64,000 nucleotides of DNA from Pseudovibrio zosterae (lineage in GTDB: Bacteria; Pseudomonadota; Alphaproteobacteria; Rhizobiales; Stappiaceae), in NCBI RefSeq assembly GCF_033843645.1, contig NZ_JAWXVZ010000003.1, forward strand, positions 248,001 through 312,000, given 5' to 3'. The notes under the pieces are model-generated. The model was not told the DNA's origin. It was given only the letters and a program-made list of their open reading frames with translations, and ran no database searches. Numbering within the stretch: position 1 is the stretch's first letter; the number at the start of each line of letters is the position of its first letter. Below, in pieces: positions 40,720 through 49,600 of the stretch. A program made the position numbers and the translations under genes.

Positions 40720-42627
40720 TTATGCCAGTTTTGCAGAGCTTTCCTCAGAACGCCCCAAGGCCTCGAATACCTGTTTCATGATGCCTGCGGAAGTGAGCTG
40801 CGCATCTGCGTACATGATCTCTGGCTTGTTGTGGTCTTGATAGGTGTCTGGCAGCGTCATGCAGCGCACTTTGAGGCCACGATCCAGCAAGCCTGCGTTC
40901 ACCAACGACTGCGCCACATGGCTGCCGAAACCGCCAATAGAGCCTTCTTCAATCGTAATCAGGACATCGTGGTTGGTGGCAAGCTGGCGCAGAAGGTCAA
41001 CATCCAGGGGCTTTGCAAAGCGTGCATCTGCAACAGTTGTGCTCAAGCCTGCTGCATCGAGGTTCTCGGCGGCGTCCAAACATTCTTGCAAGCGCGTGCC
41101 GAATGAGAGGAGGGCTACGCGGGTTCCTTCCTTGACGATGCGACCTTTGCCAATTTCAAGCACGGTGCCGCGGTCTGGCAGTTCCATGCCGACGCCTTCG
41201 CCACGAGGATAGCGGAAGGAGATCGGCCCTTCGTCGTAAGCAGCTGCGGTTGCCACCATATGCATGAGTTCGGTTTCATCGCTTGCAGCCATCACCACAA
41301 AACCGGGCAGGCAGCTCAAGTAGGCTGTGTCGAAAGACCCCGCATGGGTCGCGCCATCGGCACCAACAAGACCAGCGCGATCAATTGGGAAACGGACCGG
41401 TAGCTTTTGAATGGCCACATCATGGACCACTTGATCATAGGCGCGTTGCAAGAACGTAGAGTAGATCGCACAAAACGGCTTGTACCCTTCCGTGGCAAGG
41501 CCTGCAGCAAAAGTCACTGCATGTTGCTCGGCAATTCCGACATCAAAAGTCCGTTTCGGAAACGCTTGGCCAAACAGGTCCATGCCAGTTCCATCTGGCA
41601 TTGCGGCTGTGATGCCGACGATCTTGTCATCGCGTTTGGCTTCTTCAATGAGGCTTTGCGCGAACACCTTGGTGTAGCTGGGCGCGTTCGCCTTTGGCTT
41701 GGACTGCTTGCCGGTGACCACATCGAACTTAGCAACGGCATGATATTTGTTGCTCGCGCTTTCTGCGGGCAGGTAGCCTTTGCCTTTCTGGGTGACAACG
41801 TGCACCAGAATGGGTCCATCTTGCGCATCACGCACGTTCTTCAGGATCGGTAGCAGATGATCCAGATTGTGGCCGTCAACTGGACCAACGTAATAGAAGC
41901 CAAGCTCTTCAAACAGGGTTCCACCCGCCAGGAAGCCGCGAGCATATTCTTCAGCCAGAGCGGCCTTTTCCTGAAGCGGCTTTGGCAGTGCGCGTGCCAG
42001 ATTTTTGGCTACATCGCGGATAGAGGTGTAGGTCTTCCCGGACACGAGGCGTGCGAGGGAAGCCGACAGGGCACCGGTTGGTGGAGCAATCGACATGTCG
42101 TTGTCGTTCAAGATCACGATCAAGCGGCTCTTCAACGCTCCGGCGTTGTTCATGGCTTCATAGGCCATGCCAGCGGACATCGCACCATCGCCAATGACAG
42201 CGATCACGTTGTTGTCGTCTCCGGACAAGTCTCGCGCCACAGCCATGCCGAGCCCGGCAGAGATAGACGTTGAGGAGTGTCCTGCGCCAAACGGATCGTA
42301 TTCGCTTTCTGCGCGCTTGGTGAATCCAGACAGGCCGCCAGCCTGGCGCAGTGTGCGTATCCGGTCACGGCGTTCCGTTAAAATCTTGTGGGGATAGCAC
42401 TGGTGACCCACGTCCCAGATCAAGCGATCTTTCGGCGTATCGAAGATGTAGTGAAGGGCGAGCGTCAGCTCAACAACACCCAAGCCGGCGCCCAGGTGAC
42501 CACCGGTCACCGAAACTGCGTCGATCAACTCACCTCTCAGCTCGTCCGCGAGATCCCGCAGTTTGTTTTCGGGAATGTGCTTCAGATCAGCTGGACTGGA
42601 GATGCTGTCGAGCAAAGGAAATTTCAT
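40720..42627 (-). CDS. dxs: 1-deoxy-D-xylulose-5-phosphate synthase
   Basis: A 635-residue thiamine-diphosphate enzyme making DXP from pyruvate and glyceraldehyde 3-phosphate, first step of the non-mevalonate isoprenoid pathway. The ThDP motif is GDGAMSAGMAYEAMNNAG, with the catalytic His in GHQCYPHK; the transketolase-like part has the DRAGLVGADGATHAGSFD block and the C-terminal domain ends SIGGFGSHVAQ. Start at ATG 42627, where the frame meets the standard MKFPLLDSI opening; a longer start at 42705 is not credible. A weak ribosome binding site precedes it. Confidence 0.97.
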   Translation of the reverse strand: MKFPLLDSISSPADLKHIPENKLRDLADELRGELIDAVSVTGGHLGAGLGVVELTLALHYIFDTPKDRLIWDVGHQCYPHKILTERRDRIRTLRQAGGLSGFTKRAESEYDPFGAGHSSTSISAGLGMAVARDLSGDDNNVIAVIGDGAMSAGMAYEAMNNAGALKSRLIVILNDNDMSIAPPTGALSASLARLVSGKTYTSIRDVAKNLARALPKPLQEKAALAEEYARGFLAGGTLFEELGFYYVGPVDGHNLDHLLPILKNVRDAQDGPILVHVVTQKGKGYLPAESASNKYHAVAKFDVVTGKQSKPKANAPSYTKVFAQSLIEEAKRDDKIVGITAAMPDGTGMDLFGQAFPKRTFDVGIAEQHAVTFAAGLATEGYKPFCAIYSTFLQRAYDQVVHDVAIQKLPVRFPIDRAGLVGADGATHAGSFDTAYLSCLPGFVVMAASDETELMHMVATAAAYDEGPISFRYPRGEGVGMELPDRGTVLEIGKGRIVKEGTRVALLSFGTRLQECLDAAENLDAAGLSTTVADARFAKPLDVDLLRQLATNHDVLITIEEGSIGGFGSHVAQSLVNAGLLDRGLKVRCMTLPDTYQDHNKPEIMYADAQLTSAGIMKQVFEALGRSEESSAKLA

Positions 42628-42802
42628 TCTTGTCACCGGTACTTGAGTCTTTATTGATGCCCGTCTTCGACCTCCACGCTTACAATAGTCGTTTAACGCA
42701 GGCAATTATTAGATAGGTTCACGCACTCAAGTTAGGCAAGGGGCGGTGAAATATTGGTCAATTTGGTTAGATTACTTAAATTTTGGGAGTTCTATCGGAA
42801 AT

Positions 42803-42930
42803 TGCGGAGATCTCACCCCGTAGGGTGATGCATTTTGTCGTAAAACCGCTTATCCCATTCTCCGTGGTCGATGGGGCCACGTGCACAGTGATCGACTTAG
42901 GGCCGTGTTTTTACGCGGCCCTCTTTTTTG
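42803..42930 (+). ncRNA. Candidate small RNA ending in a strong terminator
   Basis: A plus-strand stretch with no upstream plus-strand gene nearby but a near-perfect terminator at its end. It contains a hairpin TCACCC-CGT-AGGGTGA (~42813-42828), an imperfect stem between GTCGAT (~42868-42873) and ATCGAC (~42891-42896), and then the terminator. No promoter was found with confidence and no known sRNA family recognised. Confidence 0.35.
42899..42929 (+). terminator. Orphan plus-strand Rho-independent terminator
   Basis: AGGGCCGTGT (42899-42908) / ACGCGGCCCT (42913-42922), loop TTTT, tail C then six T. The stem is 10 bp with one wobble pair. No plus-strand gene lies within 10 kb upstream that would need it. 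Confidence 0.85.
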
Positions 42931-43227
42931 TCTAGGCCCCAGAAACCATGCTTTCCAGCATTTCATTTCACTAGAGCACTATCAATAACATACCCGTATA
43001 CGTGAATCGTTTACGTGGGTTATATGATTAATTTATGAATGAATGCCGTTATAGCTGAATCGTTGTTATCTATTTCTTTGGTCGGCCAATTTAAGTCTTG
43101 TGCTCCAGTCCCCTAAGCGGGTGCAGCTCAAAGTTGTTGACCTGTAGCTAGCATGCAAATTTCGTGGGGATATATTAGGAATCGATTCTTCTGGGTGCGA
43201 TATGGCCCGCGATCTTGCACGGTGAAT

Positions 43228-43251
43228 CAAAAAACCCGCCGAAGCGGGTTT
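43228..43251 (-). terminator. Rho-independent terminator after xseB
   Basis: On the minus strand AAACCCGC / GCGGGTTT (arms 43244-43251 and 43232-43239) with a four-base loop and a T run. Confidence 0.88.
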
Positions 43252-43277
43252 GATAATTTTCAGGGCACGTCGCCAGA

Positions 43278-43532
43278 CTACTCGCCCAATGGCTCAGCGC
43301 CAGCGGCCTTTCCGGCCGTATCAAGTTGGATTTTTTCTACACGCGCCTCGGCAGCTTTGAGGAGTTTGTCGCAGTGCTTGCGCAAAGCTTCGCCGCGCGT
43401 ATAAAGCTCGATGCTCTTTTCCAGAGGCACGTTACCCTGTTCCAAGTCGCGAACGATTGTTTCGAGCTGCGCCAGAGCTGTTTCGAAAGACAAAGCCTCA
43501 ACAGAGGTCTGTTCGTTTTCGTCTGTCGTCAC
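43278..43532 (-). CDS. xseB: Exodeoxyribonuclease VII small subunit
   Basis: An 84-residue XseB. The conserved helical pair reads FETALAQLETIVRDLEQGNVPLEKSIELYTRGEAL, followed by a second helix to LLKAAEARVEKI. It assembles with XseA into the processive single-strand exonuclease VII. GTG start at 43532 with AAAGAGAA upstream. It sits 54 bases after the hdac-like gene and before dxs in the common alphaproteobacterial order; the intervening 650 bases to dxs are unusually long. Confidence 0.95.
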   Translation of the reverse strand: MTTDENEQTSVEALSFETALAQLETIVRDLEQGNVPLEKSIELYTRGEALRKHCDKLLKAAEARVEKIQLDTAGKAAGAEPLGE

Positions 43533-43586
43533 GTATTCTCTTTCCGATTTTTATTGCCACAAGTGATGTCAGCCCGAGTCAAACTC

Positions 43587-44516
43587 TCACTGGTTCATCA
43601 AAGTCATTACATGCGCAGCGACAGACCGCGCAAGACCTTCAAGATCATAACCGCCTTCCAGCAGCGACACAACGCGCCGCTCGCAGTGTTTGTCGGCAAT
43701 GTCCATCAGGACTTGGGTGGCCCAGGCAAAATCAACCTCTTTCAAACGCAGGCCGCCCAGCGGGTCCCGTTCATGGGCGTCAAAGCCTGCGGATATGACG
43801 ATAAGGTCAGGTTCAAACGCCCGAATTTTGGGAAGAATGACAGAATTCATGGCATCTCGGAACTCGTCACTGCCCATACCCTCTGTCATTGGCGCGTTGA
43901 CAATCGTTTCATGCTCACCGCACTCGGTCTTGTGCCCGGTGCCGGGGTAGAGTGGCATCTGGTGAGTTGAGGTATACATGACCGTGGGGTCGTCCCAGAA
44001 GATTTCCTGTGTACCGTTGCCGTGGTGCACGTCGAAGTCCATGATGGCGACTCGTTCCGCCCCATGTTCCTGTTGGGCATGGCGCGCTGCAATGGCTGCA
44101 TTGTTAAAGTAACAAAAGCCCATGGCGCGTGCGCGCTCGGCGTGATGCCCCGGTGGCCGTATGCTGGCAAAGGCGTTCACAACCTTGCCGGTCATCACCT
44201 CATTCACCGCTTGGCAGGAGGCTCCAACGCCGCGCATAGCCGCTTCCCATGTGCCGGGCGACATGGTGGTATCATGATCGATATGCACGAGGCCTTCATC
44301 TGGGGAGAGCGTGTGCAGCCGATTGATAAAGGCAGAAGGGTGTACCCTTGCTGCGTCAATAAAACGGCCAATGGGCGCGAGATCGCGCTCTAGTGTTTGA
44401 AAGCGTTCATTTTCCAAAATGCGGTCAATGGCACGCAGGCGGTCTGGGCGTTCTGGATGCCCAATGGGCGTCAGATGCTCCAGAAAACTCGGATGATGCA
44501 GATAAAGTGTAGACAA
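43587..44516 (-). CDS. Histone deacetylase superfamily protein (acetoin-utilisation/acetylpolyamine type)
   Basis: A 309-residue zinc hydrolase of the HDAC clan. Motifs are RPPGHHAERARAMGFCYFNNAAIAA (tandem His charge relay), DFDVHHGNGTQEIFWDD (metal-binding Asp and His), and YTSTHQMPLYPGTG. The C-terminal ISAGFDAHERDPLGGL supplies the third metal ligand. Bacterial members deacetylate small acetylated amines or proteins. TTG start at 44516 (GGACAGG upstream). It heads the hdac-like/xseB block on the minus strand. Confidence 0.92.
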   Translation of the reverse strand: MSTLYLHHPSFLEHLTPIGHPERPDRLRAIDRILENERFQTLERDLAPIGRFIDAARVHPSAFINRLHTLSPDEGLVHIDHDTTMSPGTWEAAMRGVGASCQAVNEVMTGKVVNAFASIRPPGHHAERARAMGFCYFNNAAIAARHAQQEHGAERVAIMDFDVHHGNGTQEIFWDDPTVMYTSTHQMPLYPGTGHKTECGEHETIVNAPMTEGMGSDEFRDAMNSVILPKIRAFEPDLIVISAGFDAHERDPLGGLRLKEVDFAWATQVLMDIADKHCERRVVSLLEGGYDLEGLARSVAAHVMTLMNQ

Positions 44517-44968
44517 TAGACCTGTCCAAGAAGCATGGCTTAAGTATTGTCCTTAGAAGCACCAGAGTGTCACCAATCTGTCAACTCCAGATCAGCTGGA
44601 TTAGAGCCAGTCTAGACCAATTGCCGAGAGGGCTTTGCAAAACAAAACCCTACGTCTTCCGTATGATAACGCTAGGAAAGAAAGTGCCGGGACGTGTAGT
44701 ACGCACACCGCCCCGGGCCAAGGTGCGAGCATGCCTTCATGCTCGTGGGGGAGGTCCGCAGCATCGCTCACTTCATGTATTTAATGGTAAACAACAAAGG
44801 TTAACTTGGGAACCGCTGAGAAGGTCTTAAGTCAAACTATCGTGCGTGATCTAAGGTTATTTGCGTATTTTTGGGATGAGTGTTGCCTGATTGCAATAGT
44901 TCTGATCAGCAATTACAATTTTATCTATTGCTATTTGTTGGGATGTTTCTTGCAGGTTGTGGAGTTGT
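44517..44968. other. Intergenic region between the hdac-like gene and Sua5
   Basis: 452 bases without a gene I can support. There is a Pho-box-like pair TGTCA / TGTCA (44568-44572 and 44579-44583) on the plus strand, oriented away from the hdac-like gene, and a hairpin GAGCATG-CCTT-CATGCTC near 44728-44744. Short open frames on both strands have no ribosome binding site and no recognisable family. Confidence 0.5.
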
Positions 44969-45958
44969 TCATGTCCGCGGCGCTGCAGCGCGACTGAGCC
45001 GGTCGTTGATTGCTTCCCCGAGCCCCTCTTCTGGCACGGGGACGACGGCTATTCCCACAGTTGTTGCTTTGTCCGCTTCCCGCAGAGCGATGAACAAGCG
45101 ACTTGCCGCTTCAGTTAGCGAGCCCTCAGTGCTTAGATTGATGACCGCCGCTGCCTTGTCCTGACCGGCCAACTGTGCTGAGCCGAAGTTGATCAATGCT
45201 TCCCCTTCATGCACTTCGCTGGCATTCAGGCGCACATAGCCCCGTGGGGCGTAGTGGGATGTCAGCATGCCGGGCGCTGCTGGGGCGCTATCATCTGTAC
45301 CAGCCCGCACCAACTTCTTGCCCAGCACCTTCTCAACGTCTTCGCGTGCAATGCCGCCGGGGCGCAGCAGGGTTGGCTGTTCCCCGATCAGGGAGATGAT
45401 GGTGCTCTCAACCCCAACTGTGGTTGCGCCAGCATCGATAATGAATGCAAGGTGCGCCTCAAGGTCGTTGATCACGTCGTCGGCTGTCGTGCCGCTTATG
45501 CGACCGGAGAGGTTAGCGCTTGGAGCGGCCAGAGGGCAGCCGGTGGCTCGGGCAAGCGCCTGCATGATCGGTGCATTGGGAACGCGGATGGCAATGCTGT
45601 CGAGACCCGCTGTGGCGAGTGTGCTTACATTGGATGTTTCGCGGCGCGGCAACACAAGGGTGAGTGGTCCCGGCCAAAAGGCAGCTGCCAGTTTCTCAGC
45701 ATCCTCATTGAAGACACCGTGCAAACGTGCAGCCTCTACACTTTCCACGTGCGAGATGAGCGGATTGAACTGAGGGCGTCCCTTCGCCTCATAAATGCCA
45801 GCACAAGCCAGTCCATTGGTAGCATCTGCGGCAAGGCCGTAAACGGTTTCGGTAGGCACCGCGACCAGTTGCCCAGCCTTTAATGCCTCGCAAACACGAG
45901 CAAATCTCTCATCCTTTTCAAAATCAAGGTTTGAGGGTGCCAGCCGCCAGCGTTCCAT
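44969..45958 (-). CDS. L-threonylcarbamoyladenylate synthase, Sua5/YrdC type
   Basis: A 329-residue long-form Sua5: a YrdC-like domain over residues ~20-205 (TETVYGLAADA, KGRPQFNPLISHV, PGPLTLVLPR, SIAIRVPNAPI, APSANLSGRISGT and STIISLI-LLRPGGI) plus a C-terminal Sua5 domain. It makes threonylcarbamoyl-AMP from threonine, bicarbonate and ATP, the first step of t6A37 in ANN-reading tRNAs. ATG 45958. Monocistronic by position; divergent from the acyl-CoA dehydrogenase operon. Confidence 0.94.
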   Translation of the reverse strand: MERWRLAPSNLDFEKDERFARVCEALKAGQLVAVPTETVYGLAADATNGLACAGIYEAKGRPQFNPLISHVESVEAARLHGVFNEDAEKLAAAFWPGPLTLVLPRRETSNVSTLATAGLDSIAIRVPNAPIMQALARATGCPLAAPSANLSGRISGTTADDVINDLEAHLAFIIDAGATTVGVESTIISLIGEQPTLLRPGGIAREDVEKVLGKKLVRAGTDDSAPAAPGMLTSHYAPRGYVRLNASEVHEGEALINFGSAQLAGQDKAAAVINLSTEGSLTEAASRLFIALREADKATTVGIAVVPVPEEGLGEAINDRLSRAAAPRT

Positions 45959-46118
45959 ACTCTAATCCGTAGTTCGACCAATGTAGAGGTGTATCTGCCC
46001 CAGCGGAAAGCTTGACGATAAGGTTAAGCGTACTAATGTCCGAGGCAACACGAGTTAACTGCGGCGTTTTGGGGGGCAAATTGCTTTTCGTCAAGCCGCT
46101 GTTCGGGAGGATGACAAA

Positions 46119-47897
46119 ATGTATCGCGCACCAGTTAATGAAATTGCTTTTACCCTTAGAGAAGTGACCGGCCTCAAGCAGCTTCAGGGCATGCCGGGAA
46201 ATGAAGAGCTGACGGATGATCTGGTGGACGCAATTCTTTCTGAAGCAGCCAAGTTTGCAGAGGAAGAGATCGCGCCATTGAACCGCAAAGGCGACCTGGA
46301 TGGTGCCAAGCTGGTAGATGGGTGGGTGAAAACCACGCCAGGCTGGAAAGAGTGTTACACCAACTGGTATCAGGGCGGCTGGAACTCGCTGACGGGTTCG
46401 CCTGAGTTCGGCGGGCAGGGTCTGCCCAACATGCTTCATGTGGCTGTGATGGAGATGTGGAACTCCGGCAGCATGGCCTTTACGCTCGGCCCGACCCTGA
46501 CAATCGGGGCGGTGGAGGCGATTGAAGCCCATGGCTCCGATTACCTCAAGTCCACCTACCTGCCAAAACTGATTTCAGGTGAGTGGACCGGCACGATGAA
46601 CCTTACTGAGCCTCAGGCGGGGTCCGATCTTAGTGCGCTGCGCTCGCGGGCAGAGCCTCAAGGGGATGGCACCTACAAGATCTTTGGCCAAAAGATCTAC
46701 ATCACCTATGGCGACCACGACATGACCGACAACATCGTTCATCTTGTGTTGGCGCGCCTTCCGGATGCGCCTGCAGGCACACGCGGCATCTCTTTGTTTG
46801 TGGTGCCGAAGTACATGGTCAACGAAGATGGCTCGCTTGGAGAGCTGAATGACGTCCGTGTAGCAGGTGTCGAGCACAAGCTCGGTATCCATGGCTCGCC
46901 AACTTGCACAATGGTTTATGGAGACGAGGGCGGCGCCATTGGCTACCTCGTTGGTGAAGAAAACCGCGGCCTTGCCTGCATGTTTACCATGATGAACAAC
47001 GCCCGCCTCGCTGTTGGTGTGCAGGGCCTTGGCATTGCAGAGCTCGCCTTCCAGGAAGCGCTGGCCTATGCCCTTGAGCGTCGTCAAGGCAAGGCACCGG
47101 GCTCCACTGAGGAAGGCATGAGCCCGATTGCTGAGCTGCCGGACGTCAAGCGCATGCTTCTTTCCATGAAGTCCAAGGCACAAGTCGCCCGTGCTATCTG
47201 TTTCGCTTGTGCCCACGCCTTGGATATGGCGAAAGCGGCAACAGACCCAGAGCAGAAAAAGTTCTGGAGTGAGCGTGCTGGTCTGCTGACTCCAATCGCA
47301 AAGGGTTACTCCACCGATATCGGTGTAGATGTTGCCTCCATCGGCATTCAGGTGCACGGAGGCATGGGGTTTGTAGAAGAAACTGGTGCCGCCCAGCATC
47401 TCAGAGATGCGCGTATTGCACCAATCTATGAAGGGACCAACGGCATTCAGGCCATGGACCTCGTCATGCGCAAGTTGCCTCTGTCTGGCGGTGAGCACCT
47501 CAAGGCGTTTGTTGCAGAGCTGCGTGAGGTGGAAGCCGCCGTGAGCGCAGAAAACACCTCTGATCTCGGCCATACTGCTCGCAAGCTGAAGTCCGCAATT
47601 GATGACTTTGAAGCTGCAGCCTTTTGGCTTCTGGAGGCGCAAGGCGCGGGCAAAACCGGCGAAGCCCTTGCTGGTGCAACTCCGTTCCTGAAGCTTGCGG
47701 GCCTCACTCTGGGTGGTGCAATGCTCGCCAAGGGCGCAATTGCGTCTAAGGGGGAAGATGAACTTGCCCACAAACGTCGTGTACAGCTGGCACGTGCCTT
47801 CGCAGAGACAGAACTCGGTGAAACAGCAGGCCTGAAGGAAGCCGTGATTGAATCAGGCGAAGGCGTACTTTCGGTCAATATGGCGGAATTCGCTTAA
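46119..47897 (+). CDS. Acyl-CoA dehydrogenase (DmdC-like)
   Basis: A 592-residue acyl-CoA dehydrogenase of the long, DmdC-like form with a ~100-residue C-terminal extension. Features: MNLTEPQAGSDLSALRSRA (FAD-binding), FGQKIYITYGDHDM, FTMMNNARLAVGVQGLGIAELAFQEAL and the IGIQVHGGMGF block; the catalytic base is the Glu in APIYEGTNGIQAMD. Proteins of this length include 3-methylmercaptopropionyl-CoA dehydrogenase from DMSP demethylation, but general fatty-acid enzymes share it. First gene of a three-gene operon with enoyl-CoA hydratase and SDR. Electrons would go to ETF and then ETF-QO (5.6 kb). Confidence 0.9.
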   Translation: MYRAPVNEIAFTLREVTGLKQLQGMPGNEELTDDLVDAILSEAAKFAEEEIAPLNRKGDLDGAKLVDGWVKTTPGWKECYTNWYQGGWNSLTGSPEFGGQGLPNMLHVAVMEMWNSGSMAFTLGPTLTIGAVEAIEAHGSDYLKSTYLPKLISGEWTGTMNLTEPQAGSDLSALRSRAEPQGDGTYKIFGQKIYITYGDHDMTDNIVHLVLARLPDAPAGTRGISLFVVPKYMVNEDGSLGELNDVRVAGVEHKLGIHGSPTCTMVYGDEGGAIGYLVGEENRGLACMFTMMNNARLAVGVQGLGIAELAFQEALAYALERRQGKAPGSTEEGMSPIAELPDVKRMLLSMKSKAQVARAICFACAHALDMAKAATDPEQKKFWSERAGLLTPIAKGYSTDIGVDVASIGIQVHGGMGFVEETGAAQHLRDARIAPIYEGTNGIQAMDLVMRKLPLSGGEHLKAFVAELREVEAAVSAENTSDLGHTARKLKSAIDDFEAAAFWLLEAQGAGKTGEALAGATPFLKLAGLTLGGAMLAKGAIASKGEDELAHKRRVQLARAFAETELGETAGLKEAVIESGEGVLSVNMAEFA

Positions 47898-47916
47898 TCC
47901 TCGAAAGGGCTGCTAC

Positions 47917-48645
47917 ATGATTACCATCGAAATGAAGGGCGCGGTTCAGGTCATCCGGATGGACCGCGCTGAAAAGAAGAACGCAATCACCTCAGATATG
48001 TACAAGGGCATCACCGAGGCATTGAGCCGTGATGACGATACTGTCGGGTGTAATCTGATCTTGGGCGTTCCAGGGGCGTTCTCTTCTGGCAACGACATTG
48101 GCGACTTCATGAAGTTCGCAATGGGTGGCGAAGTTGGTGGCTGGGTAGCCGAGTTTCTCAAGGTTCTGCCGAACCTGCCAAAGCCGACAATTGCGGGCGT
48201 CGACGGCCTGGCCGTCGGTGTGGGAACCACAATGCTGATGCATTGTGACATGGTCGTTGCCTCTACTCAGGCCACTTTCAAAACGCCATTTGTCAATCTC
48301 GGTCTGGTGCCGGAAGCGGGTTCCACTTTGCTGGCTCCTGCGATCATGGGGCATCAGCGCGCGTTCGAGTTGCTGTGTCTTGGCGAAAAGTTCGACGCTG
48401 AGCGCGCACGTGAAGCGGGGCTCGTCAACAAGGTGGTCTCTCCAGAAGACCTCGAAACGGAAGCGCTGGAACTGGCAACGCGCATTTCGCAGATGCCTGC
48501 TGAGGCAATGAAGCTGTCACGCGATTTGGTGCGCGGCAACAGGGCACCTCTGGAAGCCCGAATTGCGGAAGAAATCGGCCTGTTCGGCGAGCGCTTGCGC
48601 TCGGAGGAAGCCAAGCAGGCGTTCATCGCGTTCATGCAGAAGTAG
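47917..48645 (+). CDS. Enoyl-CoA hydratase/isomerase (crotonase family)
   Basis: A 242-residue crotonase-fold protein. The oxyanion-hole motifs are AFSSGNDIGDFMK (residues ~63-75) and AGVDGLAVGVGTTMLMHCDMVVA; FKTPFVNLGLVPEAGSTLL follows, with a Glu in PEAGS where hydratases have their second acid. ATG 47917 is 20 bases past the dehydrogenase stop with GAAAGGG upstream; a longer frame to 47848 would overlap it. Likely hydrates or isomerises the product of the preceding dehydrogenase. Confidence 0.9.
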   Translation: MITIEMKGAVQVIRMDRAEKKNAITSDMYKGITEALSRDDDTVGCNLILGVPGAFSSGNDIGDFMKFAMGGEVGGWVAEFLKVLPNLPKPTIAGVDGLAVGVGTTMLMHCDMVVASTQATFKTPFVNLGLVPEAGSTLLAPAIMGHQRAFELLCLGEKFDAERAREAGLVNKVVSPEDLETEALELATRISQMPAEAMKLSRDLVRGNRAPLEARIAEEIGLFGERLRSEEAKQAFIAFMQK

Positions 48646-48677
48646 TCCTGCGCACTATTTTTTTAGGGAGGGGACAA

Positions 48678-49544
48678 ATGTCCTTAAAAGGTAAAACACT
48701 TTTCATCACCGGCGCTTCTCGCGGCATCGGTTTGGCCATTGGTTTGAAGGCCGCTCAAGATGGTGCCAACGTCACCATCGCAGCCAAGACGGCGGAGCCA
48801 CATCCAAAGCTAGAAGGCACCATCTACACCGCAGCAGAGCAAATCGAAAAGGCGGGCGGCAAGGCTCTGCCACTGGTAGTGGATGTGCGCGATGATGAGT
48901 CCGTCGCTGCAGCCATGGCGAAAACCGCTGAAACCTTTGGCGGCATCGATATTGTGGTCAACAACGCCAGCGCTATTAATCTGACCCCTGTTGAAGCGAT
49001 TGACATGAAGCGCTTTGACCTCATGCACCAAATCAATACCCGTGGCACCCTTTTGTGCTCAAAGCTGGCGATCCCTTATCTGAAGAACTCGGATAACCCG
49101 CATATCTTGATGCTGTCACCGCCGCTCGACATGCAGGAAAAGTGGTTCAAGAACCACACCGCGTACTCCATAGCCAAATATGGCATGAGCCTTGTGGTTC
49201 TTGGTCTTGCCGGGGAACTGCGCCCCAAGGGCATTGCCGTCAATGCCTTGTGGCCGCGCACTTCCATCGCAACAGCTGCGGTCAACAACCTGCTCGGTGG
49301 CGATCAGATGATGCAGGCCAGCCGCACGCCGCAAATCATGGCGGACGCCGCCTATGAGATCTTCAACCGTTCCTCGAAAGAATGCTCAGGCAACTTCTTC
49401 ATCGATGACAACCTGCTGGCTGACACCGGTGTTACTGATTTCGATCAGTACCGCGTCAACCCGGAGATGGATCTGTTCCAGGACTTCTTCGTACCAGATG
49501 ACATTCCGGCACCCGCCTCGTTAAAGGCGGTCGTCAAGGACTAG
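48678..49544 (+). CDS. Short-chain dehydrogenase/reductase (HSDL2-like)
   Basis: A 288-residue SDR. The cofactor motif is TGASRGIGLAIG (11-22), NNAS at 95-98, and the catalytic triad Ser147, Tyr163, Lys167 (YSIAK). A long C-terminal part (residues ~200-288, NLLGGDQMMQASRTPQIMADAAYEIF) matches the sub-family of human HSDL2 and mycobacterial homologues. Last gene of the dehydrogenase-hydratase-SDR operon; it could oxidise the 3-hydroxyacyl-CoA, although these SDRs are poorly characterised. Bidirectional terminator follows. Confidence 0.87.
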   Translation: MSLKGKTLFITGASRGIGLAIGLKAAQDGANVTIAAKTAEPHPKLEGTIYTAAEQIEKAGGKALPLVVDVRDDESVAAAMAKTAETFGGIDIVVNNASAINLTPVEAIDMKRFDLMHQINTRGTLLCSKLAIPYLKNSDNPHILMLSPPLDMQEKWFKNHTAYSIAKYGMSLVVLGLAGELRPKGIAVNALWPRTSIATAAVNNLLGGDQMMQASRTPQIMADAAYEIFNRSSKECSGNFFIDDNLLADTGVTDFDQYRVNPEMDLFQDFFVPDDIPAPASLKAVVKD

Positions 49545-49554
49545 CTCAAACTAA

Positions 49555-49579
49555 AAAGCCCGCCAACTCGGCGGGCTTT
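49555..49579. terminator. Bidirectional terminator between the SDR and the DnaJ-like gene
   Basis: AAAGCCCGCC (49555-49564) / GGCGGGCTTT (49570-49579), 5-nt loop, T runs on both sides. Confidence 0.9.
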
Positions 49580-49600
49580 CTTTGGGGGCAGGACCGCGCC

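Larger units (their letters stand above)
42628..43277. other. Long intergenic region between dxs and xseB
   Basis: 650 bases without a protein gene, on a strand that otherwise carries the hdac-like/xseB/dxs block. It contains, on the plus strand, a strong terminator (42899-42929) and structured sequence before it that may be a small RNA, and, on the minus strand, the xseB terminator (43228-43251). The part 42935-43220 is AT-rich with no gene I can support. Confidence 0.6.

Noticed and set aside
44880..45164. A lipoprotein frame with an LFVGMFLAGC-like lipobox
   Set aside because: It needs a TTG start without ribosome binding site and lies mostly antisense to the end of the Sua5 gene.
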